A DNA stretch of 64,000 nt from Cryptomeria japonica (Eukaryota > Streptophyta > Pinopsida > Cupressales > Cupressaceae), in the NCBI RefSeq assembly GCF_030272615.1, contig NC_081406.1:395458439-395522438 (forward strand). The letters run 5' to 3'. Position 1 is the first letter of the stretch. Each line of letters opens with the position of its first letter. A program made the position numbers and the translations under genes. Of this stretch, positions 10,432 through 21,060 are shown piece after piece. Under the pieces are notes generated by a model. The model was not told the origin of the DNA, did not search any database, and saw only the letters and a list, made by a program, of their open reading frames with translations.

Positions 10432-13099
10432 CCCAAATGATTAAGAAAAGGTACTTGGGGGAGATTTTTTCCAAGCACAATAATCCAATTGATGATTGAT
10501 TAAAGATAAAGGTCTAAATCAAACTTTCACAAAATGTTGACTTTGGATTAGGATTGATTATTGATGATTGATGATTGGATTAAAGGAATATTGATTGATT
10601 AATTGGGATTTTTGGAGATTTCATTAGGTTGATGTGCTAAGTCCTCAAAGGTGAGAAGAAAATGATTATAGATTGATGAAAGGAATAAGAAGAGGAAGGC
10701 TACCCAAGAATGGATTGATGATGGGATAAATATATTTGGTTGGGGATTGATGATCGTTTGGATGGAGACGAGGGTATAGGGATTTAATAGTGACAAGGTG
10801 GAATTTGAAGGGTTTGATTAGATGTGGGAATGTTGGACTTGTTTGACTTGGCAAGAGATATCAAGCAATGAATACATATTGGCCAAGATTAGCCCAAACT
10901 GATTTTATAGGTTTTGCACAAATGAAAACATGCTTGAAGACATACAACTTAGGTTGGAAAGTTGAAACCACTTGATGGTCCCCACGCATAAGCAATACCT
11001 CACTCAGGAAGACAAATATAGATTCTAGTAGCACTGGCTCCACTCCATAACACTCACTTATCGGGCATACCAAATTCTATTACCCCAAAGATCTATTACA
11101 TGGGGGATTTATATCTCATCCTGAGTGGATACATGAGGAGTAACTTTGAGGCATGATCCGTGCCCATGCACTATTAAGTGTGGGATTTTGGCTACTAACA
11201 ATGGTTCTTAGTTATATTCTGATGGGTCCAGACTGACAACGGATTCTCAAAGTAAGCCACTATAGGCTTTTACTGAGCTTATCAGTGCAGGGAATGCCCC
11301 CACATACGTCGAATTCACTCAACACTCTAGCCGTTTGCCCAAGTTTTATTTATAGTGGCTCAAAAACACACCACTCAAGATCATGATGGGAGAGTCGATA
11401 TCCCTGACATGTCCCAATTTGAGATACCCTTGTGAGGTGATTAAATACCCATCAAGAACTATCCCTCTCTACAAAATAAAAAGAGGGTGTTGTTAATCAT
11501 TTTTCTCTTACACCCAAGATCCACGAAGGTGAGGGGAGAGGATACTAAGCGTAACGGTGGGTCCATCCTACACACATGCAAGTGCACAAGACATAGAAAA
11601 CACAAGTTCTTTTTAACCCCAAAATGTGTTTTCTAATTTAATGCATGAAATAAATCTACTTTAGTGGAAAATCGAAAGCCTTCGACAAACGTCCTGCAAA
11701 AGATGATTAGTAGTTTGAGTTTTTTGTCTTGGACCAATGAAAAGGGTACAAAGACAAGATGATTAGTACAAAGATACAAATATGAGGATTCCTTATGATT
11801 TTATAATCACAACATTAATCACAAAATTGGATTCCTTATGATTTGAGAGGGAGCACATGGATTGAGAGGACAAGGTGTGTAGACCAAGAGATCTACCATA
11901 AAGGAATTTCTTGTCTCCACACCTCTCAAGGTACATGGGGAAGAGCTCCCAAGTACATTGGGAAGAGAAAAATGAATATACAATTCCTTGGGGGAGGAGG
12001 GAGAAGGAATTAAAATTTCAAAATAAGAGGATATGTGGGAAGACTAAATGGAAAAAAAAGGAATTAAAAATTCCTTGGGAAGAGGGTGCTTGGGGAGATT
12101 CAAAGAATTTTAAATTTCATCGAAAGGATCAAAGTTGACCCATCCCTAATCAAGGTGATTAGGGACGTGTAAATGTTGGATTAGAATGCAAGTGGGCAAG
12201 TTAAGAGGATGTGACATGAGGAGGAAGAATATGAAATTGGAGAATAATGATAAGCATGATTCTAGAAGAATAAATTAGGCTAAGTGGGGATTAGGAAAAG
12301 TAATTTGTAGGAATCACTTTAGTTTAGTTAATTAATTAGGATTAATTAACTAAAAAGAATTTAGAAGAATGGGGAAATTAATTAATTTATTGATAAATTA
12401 ATTATTGGACTGTAGAGACAAGATTGATTAAATTTGATTTAATTAACCTTGAGACAAAGGGAATTAACACAATTAAATTGGTTAATTATGTTGACAGGCT
12501 TAAATTAATTAAGCATTAATTTAATTAATTTTAGATTTCTACAAGGATATCTCCACATTGCACCTTCAATTGATAATGCTAGATAGATATTATGAATGAT
12601 AAAAGAACTGCTTATATATGAGATTCTAGGTTTAGTTTGATGAATAGACAACCTATATTTATTATTTTTTTGCGTGGAGCTATATTTTAATAGGATAGTT
12701 CTACCTTATTATCCTCCCAAAATTTAGGGAAAAAAGCGCAGGACCGAGAGGCATTTATCGACTTGGTCCTAACAATTGTAGGCTAAATTTTAGGAATGCA
12801 AGATAGTAGGGATGTAATTATAAAATTAAGTTTGTGCAAAAATATATAATGTTTAGGTAAGGGAAATGTGTCTTGAGATTTAAATTGGGTAGGAACTATG
12901 ATACATCAAGATGGTTAAAAGATAAAGGGCACACCTAAAACTAAGTTCCCAAATGAAAGTGTCACGAGGTTAGAATCAAGAAAGGACTCATATTTTGAAT
13001 CAATTATTCTTTAAGTGAATATGGGAGTCCTATAATGCATAGTATAATGAGACATACTATAATGAGTACTAACACAACATGAAATTGGACACATTAATT
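10432..13099. other. Spacer with simple-sequence tracts, no gene
   Basis: 10.48-10.75 kb is rich in GATTGATGATT simple repeats. 11.9-12.15 kb has a purine-rich segment with two loose copies of ATTCCTTGGG. 12.3-12.55 kb is dominated by TTAATTAA-type words, resembling tracts at 27.0-27.25 kb and 59.6-59.85 kb. I find no supported gene or complete mobile element. Confidence 0.6.
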
Positions 13100-15989
13100 A
13101 AAGGTGTACAATTTACAACGCTACAAGACCAAAGAAATTTCATGATTTTCTTTTGAATATCATTGATTTGGTAACTATTGAATAATCATATAGAAGCATA
13201 ATACAAACTATAGGAGGAGAAAATCTTTTTACACACTTGAAATTTGATTTCTAAAGTGAGATACTGCTTGTTCCACTTTCTCACCTCGTGGTCTATTTTT
13301 TATTTAATCCATAGCCACATAGCTTTTAGGCATGGGTTCACCGCAAAGGAAATTCCAAGGCACCTCACTTATTTTGTGGGGTCACCCCACTAAAAGATGT
13401 ATTTCTTAAACTAATTGTGGGGGGGGGGGGGGGGTCATCCACCCATCGTAGCACAATGGATTTAGTAGTAGAGATATTTTCTCTAGAAACATCACAAAAG
13501 AGGTTAATATTTTTAATAATATATCCATATTCTCTTCCTTGAGTTCAAGGAAAAGAGTTGTATCATTAGAAAATTGAATGTTAAGGGAATCCTCATTATT
13601 GGGGATGGAGATGCTTTTAACCCTTGAGGAAATGGTATATTCTCTGAGCAAGTAATAAATAACATCTGATGCTATGACAAATAATGTTAGGGAAAGGGGA
13701 CAACACTTTCTTATAGACCTCTCGAGGGAAAAAAAATTCATTAAAAGATCGATTAATATCAATTTGAGCAAAGGCATCTCTCATGAGGGTCTAAACCATG
13801 TGACAAAAATTTACATGGAAACCAAATCCTTCTAACATGATGATCAAAAGTGTCCATTCTACCCTATCATAGGATTTCTCAAAGTCTACTAGAAACATAG
13901 CCACATTTCGATTGGAGGTCTTAGCCCAATTTATAGCCTCCAAACTAGTCAAAAGATTCTCTAAGATACATATTCCTTTTATAAATCATGTTTGTGTATT
14001 GCTCACAAACTTTGGAAGAATATCTAAATGTCTAGGAGGAATGATCTTGGCAAGAATCTTATAAGACATATTTAGAAGAGTGATCGACCTCCAATTATTG
14101 ATGAGGGATTTATCACTATCCTTGAGAAGTAATTTGATAGCTCCTTCATTAATGTTTTCCCATAAATATCCTGTATCAAGAGCTTGTGTGCATACTTGCA
14201 ACAAGTCTTCACTTACTCAATTCTTTCTCTTCTTATAGAATTCCACTAGGAACCCATCAAGGCCTAGTGGTTTATCATTTTTAAGTACATTAATGACTCT
14301 ATAGACTTCCTCTAATGTAATTTCCTCGTTAAGGATGTGTGTATAATCTATTGTAAGATTGTTTGGAATAATTTTCTTGTATAGCTCTCTAGCCTCATGA
14401 CACTCGGTGGTATTAACTTATGTGGTAAAAGGTTTTTTTGTAATATTGAAGGAAAGCCTATTTAATTTCCATCTATTGTTCCAATTATTTGATATCTTCC
14501 CAAACTTTCTCAATATTCTCTTTTAATTAGTTTTTTTTTAAGATGTTGAAGAAGAACTTGGTTCCTTTGTCTCCATGTTGCAGCCAATTCATTTTGGCCT
14601 TGATCCTCATCCCTTGGATCTTTTTAGTCTAGATGTTCCTCAAGGATTTTTTTACGAGGTCCAAATTATCATTAAGCTCTCCATTGGAATGGTCTATTTG
14701 AAGTTGAGTTTCACACTTGAGAATATTATCATTCAATTCATCCTCCAACCTTCTACAAACCTTGGCATTCTTTTTACCAATGGTTTGGAAGAGGATTCTT
14801 CAGATGCTAACATTTTTATTCCATTTGTTGATAGCTGAGGAGTTAGTCATGCCCCATTTATTAATCTATTTGATCATGTAAGAAACACACATGCTATCCT
14901 CATCATTCAATAGACTGATGTTGAGAAGGAAGTTGTCACTCTTAGTCAAGACCCTACTAATGAATTTATTAATAGAACTGTCACTTGGGATAGGGTGGTG
15001 ATTAGAAAGAGTGTAGGGCCTGACACTCTAATATTGTTCTCCTTCTCATCTTGGTTGAAATTGAAGCAGTCTTTGTTTACATATATTCTATCCAAGATAC
15101 AATATGTCCTTTTCCTTCTCTATTGGTAATTATACCAAGTATACCATATAGTATTATGTTCCCATTTCTTTCCCTCAAGTGGGTCAAACAATTTTTACTT
15201 GTCCTTCATTCTGGACCAATAGTATTTTTCACTACTTTTCCACTCAAACTTCATACCACCTAGTTTGTCATCCTGGTGCTCTATCATGTTAAAATAACCA
15301 CCAATAATCCAAGGTATCTCAAGAAGTTTGTATAGCCATTTCCACAATTATATCCTCTCTCTATAGTTGTTAGGTGCAAATAGGGAGCAAAGTCCAAAGG
15401 TTAAGTCATCTTTCTTAATAATGACCCAAGATACTCTATTACAAGGAGAGGATCCATTATTTGTGACATAATTGGTTCATTTATTAGATAGTAGGATAAA
15501 AACTCCCTCTTTACCCTTTTCATGCTTGGTCTTGAATTGATTAGAATGTTCCCAAATATATTTTAGAATTACATCAAGTGTGAAATTGGTGACTTTAACT
15601 TCTTGCAAAAAGACTACATCTTTATGCTTATGTTGGTTAAGAAATATTGTAACCCATATTTTTTGTGTACGGATTCAAGAACCCTTATATTACTTGAGAT
15701 ACAATTAAAATAAATTACTATAATTAAAAAAATGTATCCATTGGTTTCTTGAAGCCATCAAATTATTTAGGCAACTACTCCTTAGTGTCTTTCCTCTTCT
15801 GAATGGAGAGACATAACTCTTTGGTCTATCTCTTCTTTTTTGTTTGACTATGGAGATATGATCAAAGCCACTTTGGATCATTTTATCAAAGGCATCATTT
15901 TTGAAGGTAGGGGGGGCATTTTTACTTGGAATCTTCTTACTCCTAGTGAGATTATAGCTAGGCCCTTCTTCTTGTTGGCATTTTGAGTT
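13100..15989 (-). pseudogene. LINE-C: old, heavily decayed LINE ORF2 with ORF1 tail
   Basis: Read on the minus strand in shifting frames this is L1-type LINE coding sequence. From right to left: a Lys/Arg-rich ORF1 tail (15985-15720), an endonuclease region (about 15660-15000) with a recognisable QEVKVTNF motif and SWVIIKK, then RT segments. NNWRSITLLNMSYKILAKI at about 14110 matches the RT finger motif. RSIRKCCPLSLTLFVIASD at about 13680 matches RGxRQGCPLSPxLF. IQFSNDTTLF at about 13580 is the catalytic box with FADD changed to FSND. Similarity fades near 13100. Stops and frameshifts are very frequent, so it is older than LINE-A and LINE-B. It is cut at 15990 by the copia 5' LTR. Confidence 0.85.
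13419..13434 (+). repeat. G16 homopolymer run
   Basis: Sixteen consecutive G inside the decayed RT of LINE-C. It makes a proline run in the minus frame, which is not part of the ancestral protein. Confidence 0.8.
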
Positions 15990-17409
15990 TGTTGGTATTT
16001 TGCATAGAGATTGCATTAATGATATGTTGTCATTGATGTCAATTGAACTGGTAATGGTATTCATGTTATTGTTGATATTGTTGTTTTTGATATTGGCTAG
16101 TAACCGGTAAGAAGAGCTTTGTGGAAGATGTTGTAAACCGGTATGGTAAGTTTGTGAGTTGAACCGGTAAACCATTATAAAGGGTTAAACCTTTCTATGC
16201 AATGTAATCGGTAAACCCTGTCAGTTGTTAAACCCTAACCGATCAAGTTTGATGGTTTATTATCTAATGAGTGGTAATGATGGAGACACATGTGATCATT
16301 GTATGAGGATAAGTTCAAATTGTTTTGGCACATTTGTTTATTGTCTAGGGAAGGAGAAAAGTGGATTGCATATAATGCACAACACGTGATGAGTTACAAA
16401 GTCCGATGAAGTGGTGATAATGGAGCGGTTGGAATTTTCTTAAAAGAATGTGAAGAGATTGTCATGATTTCTAATGATCAAGATTGTACCAACTTGTTTG
16501 TAATCTTGATGATGAGAATTAGGTTTTGTTGTGTTACCAACCTAATTGATTTGTATTTAAGGTCAATGAAGTTGTTTGTAAAGGTTGTTGGCAAGATTGG
16601 GAGAAACTTGTTGAGTGTATTGTGCCTAACCAGTGAATGGATCTGCACTTTGAGTGAAGGTAGATTGAAGCTTAAAAGGATTTGATCAAGAAAATGTAGT
16701 GCTATTCAGACAGATCAAGAACACCTGTTGTTTTCTAACAATTATAGAAGAAGTAAAATCCCTTAACCGGGTAAGCTCTAACAAGCTTGGTTACTCATTA
16801 AATCCTCTAACAAGGTGGTCCATTAGCTTGGATTCTTAAATCCTCCAGCAAGGTTACTCCTAATAGGGTATTGTGCTTTTCATCAAGGTATATTTGTAAA
16901 TCCCTTAATTGAGTGACTCCTTACCGGAATTAGTTCTTAACAAGACTTATTGTAAAGCTTTAACAGGCTTGGATCCTAACAGGGTGAACTTAAAAAGAGT
17001 TTAGATAGCTATCCTTGTGAGTCTCATCTCACCGTGGTTTTTACCTATTTGGGTTTTCCACGTATAAACATTTGTGTCAGGTGGTGAATGTTTTTGTGGT
17101 TATGATCTTATTTGTTGATTTGATTAACTTCTGATAAGGCATGATAACTAGAAGCATTGGGAGATGAATATGTTGAGTTATGATTAAGCATTGTTGATGT
17201 TTACAATATTGAAGTTGTTTACTATTAAGTTGTCATAACAGTCAAAACGGTTGATGTCAAGTATTCTTATGAATATTGATCTTGACTGAGATATGTTTAC
17301 TTTGTGTGATTCAATTTGAGTTTGGGAACTTTGTATCAATTTTTCAATATACTAATTCACCCCCCCTCTCAGTATTCTACTAGATACTTATTTTTTTATT
17401 ATACCATCA
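15990..17409 (+). repeat. Copia 5' LTR, 1420 bp
   Basis: Begins TGTTGGTATTTTGC and ends ...TACCATCA, directly before the primer site. Near its 3' end is TTCACCCCCCCTCTCAGT, the inverse of the G-run block seen in the minus-strand LTRs. The first part carries several AACCGGTAA-like words (16098-16210). Bases 16853-17194 recur at 18359-18700 with substitutions but no length change, which proves the LTR identity. Confidence 0.85.
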
Positions 17410-17411
17410 AT

Positions 17412-17423
17412 TGGTATTAGAGC
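17412..17423 (+). other. Primer-binding site (Met-tRNA type), copia
   Basis: TGGTATTAGAGC lies two bases after the LTR end. Plant copia elements use TGGTATCAGAGC, complementary to the initiator Met tRNA 3' end. One C-to-T change is present. Confidence 0.85.
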
Positions 17424-17481
17424 ATCTCAGGTCCTCTTTAATCTAAAATCCTAACAACTTGAGGAAAAGATCTTGTAGATC

Positions 17482-18357
17482 ATGATGAAGAAAGAAGGTC
17501 AAAAGTTAAACAAAGATAACTATAGAATATGGAGTGACAAAATGAAGATTTACATTAAGAGTCTTGGTAGTTAGTATTGGGATCTATAGCAACTAAGTAT
17601 ATTAAACCTACTGGAATCCCAACTAATGATCAGAACAAAGAACAACAAGAAAATAACCAAGCATTAGAGGATATTATTAGTTCCCTATTTGATGCTGAAT
17701 ATGTAGATGTTCATGGTCTTGAAACTACACATGAAGTGTGGCAAAAACTTGAAGAGATTTATAGCGGTGATGAACATGTTAAGATTGCCAAAGAGGAGAG
17801 TTGAAGAGGAAAGTTTGATGACATGAGAATGTTTGAAGGTGAGAATATCCAGCAGTATGGTCAAAGGATTAAAGAGATAGTTGGTGAAATAAAGAGTGCA
17901 AGAGGGAAAGTGGAAGATGCCACAGTAATTAGTAAGGTACTAAGAACCCTGCTACCGGTCTATGCTATCTGAGTTGCAGCTATCCAGGAGCTGAAATCCA
18001 TTGACAAGACAAAGGTAACTCTTGACTCTATTATTGGAAAACTTATTACTTTTGAACTAAATGGCTATAATGGTAGTGTACAAAAATTAGAATCTGCATT
18101 CAGAGATTTTGTGTCTAACCCATTTGTGAGAAGAAGTACAGATACCGATCGTAGCTATGAATCTAGATCCAGCAGAGATGCTGATGATGAAGACAACTTA
18201 GTGGAACTTGAAGCATTGTTGGCAAAATGACTACCTAGAGGCACTGGTAAATATAGAGGTAAGCTACCTTTAAAATGTTTTTCATGCAACAAGATTGGTC
18301 ATATAGTAGCTAATTGCCCTAATGGTGAAAATGAATACAAGAGAGACAAATTTAAGA
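17482..18357 (+). pseudogene. Copia gag (UBN2/DUF4219-type with CCHC knuckle), decayed
   Basis: Gag forms the virus-like particle that packages element RNA. Starting at the ATG at 17482, the first 29 codons read like a copia gag start (LNKDNYRIWSDKMKIYIKS). A frameshift follows and the frame continues at 17577 through ALEDIISSLFDAEYVDV, ETTHEVWQKLEEIYSGDEHV and later IQQYGQRIKEIVGEI. Stops interrupt at about 17802, 17970 and 18228. Near the end CFSCNKIGHIVANC is a perfect CX2CX4HX4C zinc knuckle. Coding ends where the LTR-derived sequence begins at 18359, so everything after gag has been deleted. Confidence 0.85.
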
Positions 18358-18358
18358 A

Positions 18359-18700
18359 GTTACTCCTAATAGGGTATTGTGCTTTTCATCAAGGCATATT
18401 TGTAAATCCCTTAACCGGGTGTTTCCTAACTAGAATTAGTTCTTAGCAAGACTTATTGTACAGATTTAATAGGCTTGGCTCCTAATAGGGCAAACTTCAA
18501 AAGAGTTCAGATGGCTATCTTTGTGAGTCTCATTTCACTATGGTTTTTACCTATTTGGGTTTTTCATGTATAAACATTTGTGTCAAGTAGTGAATGTTTT
18601 TGTGGTTATGATCTTATTTGTTGATTTGATTAACTTTTGATAAGGCATGATAACTAGAAGCATTGGGAGATGAATATGTTGAGTTATGATTAAGCATTGT
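18359..18700 (+). repeat. Partial copia 3' LTR, 342 bp
   Basis: Matches 16853-17194 of the 5' LTR base for base in length, with visible substitutions. It starts at GTTACTCC and ends at AAGCATTGT, where the LINE-B 3' end abuts. Confidence 0.85.
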
Positions 18701-18866
18701 TTTTGATTAATGAAAAAGTAGGTTTTTAAGGGACCCCAAAACCCTTTACAAGCTTAAAATAGCAAAGCAGTGAGAAACAGAGAGAAACAAAACATAAGGA
18801 AAAAAACCAGCATAAAACCGAGAAAAGCCAGCAAAAGCCCCTGAAAGCTAGCAGGCTGTCCAGGAA

Positions 18867-20569
18867 TCAGATTTTATCCAAGGCTTTAGCCAAGGTGCTA
18901 CTTATTTCTTGTAGCTCTTTGATGTTGTCTTTGAGGTTGGGGGGGTCCTTGGCCGCAACAGCCACAACTTTCTTAACACTGGCCCTGGTTCTCTTAACAG
19001 TTCCGCCCGTCGAGGTAGCATCACTAGCACTTCCAGTCTGGATGGTCTCCTCCTCCAGGTCAAGGTCGACAACTAGTTTAGGAGAGTGGTCAAAGACCTT
19101 AGCAATGTCTTCCAGGTTTTTGGTGATAGCAGAAAGGATGCTTGGGATAATTCCCATCAGATTTTTCATCACTTCTTTTCCCTCTTCCAGTGATTTTACC
19201 TTGTTCTCCATTTCCTGCTTCCAGTTAGCATGCTCTTTGTTTTCATCCTCCCTTTTTTTGTCCGAGTTTATCCCATGCTTCTCCAGGTTTTTTAAGGTTT
19301 CATAAGTCCATCTGTCAAAATTCATTCTGGCCTCTGAAAGCTTCTTGAGATTATCCACGATAAGCCCCTCACTAGCACTATCCTTATCCTTGCTATCCCC
19401 TTCCTCAGCCAGGTTCTTCTCAGAGCATTTGTTTGTTTCCTTCTCAGAATTGACTTTTGTTTCCTCAATATCCTTGGGAGTCGTATTCTCCATCAAATTG
19501 CTATTGTCCTTACCAGGGTGATCACTAGGAATGGGGCTTTCTTGACCAGGCTCAAAATCTTCACTTTCTTCCTTGTTGCCCAGTTCCTCTTCCTTCCAGC
19601 TATCTTCTCTGTTAGAGTCATCCATCTCCATACCACTGCTTTCCTTGACAATGTCCTTAGTTTCCAGCCCAGGGGAGCTTTTCCTTTTTTTGCTGGTATC
19701 TCCCTCTTTCATCCTCCTTTTACCAGGGGAGGCAGAAATCTACTTATTTTCCTACAAAGTGAGAGTTTTGCAATGCTCATAGATGAGCAGCAGGAGCCCA
19801 CAATGGAGAATCGGGCTAGAAGGGTTCGTCATGTGCTTGTTCAGGGACCTAGTGAGGGATCAAAAAAGGTAGTAGGGAAAAGACACTTTTTTGTCATGTC
19901 TAAAATGGTTCAAGAGCATGAAGTGGTAAGTGTGGGCCCTGGAGTAGTGGCCTTCAACTGTAATATACTCCATGATAGCATTCAGGACCCAGCCCCACAA
20001 CTTCTTGATGTTAGCGGCATCATAGTAGCCCCCAGTAGCTTTACCAATTTTGGCCCGCTCTTCTCTTTGCGCGGGAACAAGGACACAACATTGTTGGAGA
20101 CCTTGAGGTCTTGAAAGAAGTTGAGCTCGGAGTGGGGCATACCAGTTACAGTAGAAATAAGCCCAACATCCAATTTAAATTTAACTCTGTATAGCTTAAA
20201 AGAACCATTAGACTAGTATTCAGAAATCTTGGAAACAGTGAGGTTGACCCTACCTTTGTTGTAGTCCTCAAGATTTTCCATGAAGCTGGTGAGATGGCCC
20301 TTCTCCAGCTTTGCCCAGACTTTAGGCATAGCTTTCCAGGTTGATGTGTTGTCAGGTTCTTCATGTCGAAGATCTCCCATTTTTGGATGCAGGGTGTCGA
20401 CTCTGTTTCTCTGCAAGTTAAGAATTTCTTTCCCTTTGCAACTCAAATTATTGCCCTCTATAACCCACAAAGCATGTGGAAAATTTTTGGAAATAGTGGG
20501 AGATCTGCTATGGTGCCAGGTAATGATGGCCTTTCCAGCGTGGCGCGAGTGGTGCCTTTTACTTGTCAT
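18867..20569 (-). pseudogene. LINE-B ORF3: unrecognised accessory protein downstream of RNase H
   Basis: About 567 codons, broken by stops at 20213, near 19861 and twice near 19750, and by one frameshift near 20030. The ATG at 20569 lies inside the last codons of ORF2 (ATGACAAGTAA), an 11-nt overlap. The first ~270 residues form one domain: RVDTLHPKMGDLRHEEP, then GHLTSFMENLEDYN, LISTVTGMP, and the core YITVEGHYSRAHTYHFMLLN (19967-19908). After a basic patch (SKKRK) a 281-residue acidic, Lys/Glu-rich, coiled-coil-like tail runs to the stop at 18867. The same domain is found after integrase in the gypsy element at about 42 kb. I do not recognise a function. Candidate relatives to test are the 'putative plant transposon protein' family and the plant mobile domain. 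Nuclear targeting is an inference from the basic patch. Confidence 0.75.
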
Positions 20570-21060
20570 GATTTAATTGTCCTTCTCTGCCCGTATAACA
20601 GTCCTTTTTGAGGATCTCTTTAATGTTTGAGTTGAGGTCCTCCTCATGCCAAATCATTTGAACATCAGAGTTAACTCCTTCATTTGCTAAACAGTCGACA
20701 ACACTATTTTTCTCTTTGTAGGCATGTCGAATAATAATTTCTTTGAAACTGGCGATAATCTCTCTAGCTTTCATGATGATATTCTCAATGGACCAAGAAG
20801 GCTCCAATTCCCCTTTTAAGCACTTAATGATGTTAAGTGGGTCCCCCTCAAGCCAAATTTTATCATGATTGAGATTTTTGGCTATGATTAAAGTATGCAG
20901 GGCAGCGGAGGCTTCGGCAAAATGGCTAGTTTGATTTCCCAGAGGACCGGCAACCGCCTTAAGGCAGCTTCCAGCAAAATTTCTGATTATGCCCCCATAT
21001 CCAGCTTTACTCGGATTTCCTTTAGAGGCCCCATCAAAGTTGGCCTTAATCCATCCCTAT
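20559..21060 (-). other. RNase H domain of LINE-B ORF2, open and with all acidic residues
   Basis: This RNase H would remove the RNA strand after reverse transcription. In one uninterrupted frame I read NFDGASKGNPSKAGYGG (first Asp), FAEASAALHTL (Glu), LEGDPLNII (second Asp) and IRHAYKEKNSVVDCLAN (final Asp). This is the RVT_3-type RNase H that several plant L1 lineages acquired. No stop or frameshift is seen from about 21060 to 20559. Confidence 0.85.

Larger units (their letters stand above)
15990..18700 (+). mobile_element. Copia-type LTR retrotransposon remnant (5' LTR, gag, partial 3' LTR)
   Basis: A 1420-bp 5' LTR, a Met-tRNA-type primer site, a decayed gag and a 342-bp piece of 3' LTR remain. 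Protease, integrase, RT and RNase H are missing: gag joins LTR sequence at 18359. The join lies in GTTACTCC, present at the matching place in the 5' LTR (16853), so the deletion may have used short homology. The element interrupts LINE-C on its left. On its right the LTR stops at about 18700 where LINE-B begins. Confidence 0.85.

Noticed and set aside
10861-11073. 70-residue minus-strand frame at 10.9 kb
   Set aside because: Not linked to any domain or neighbouring frame; likely chance.
18895-20114. Plus-strand open frames of 136 and 198 residues
   Set aside because: Complement of the LINE-B ORF3 coding strand; the minus strand has the domain pattern and coiled coil.
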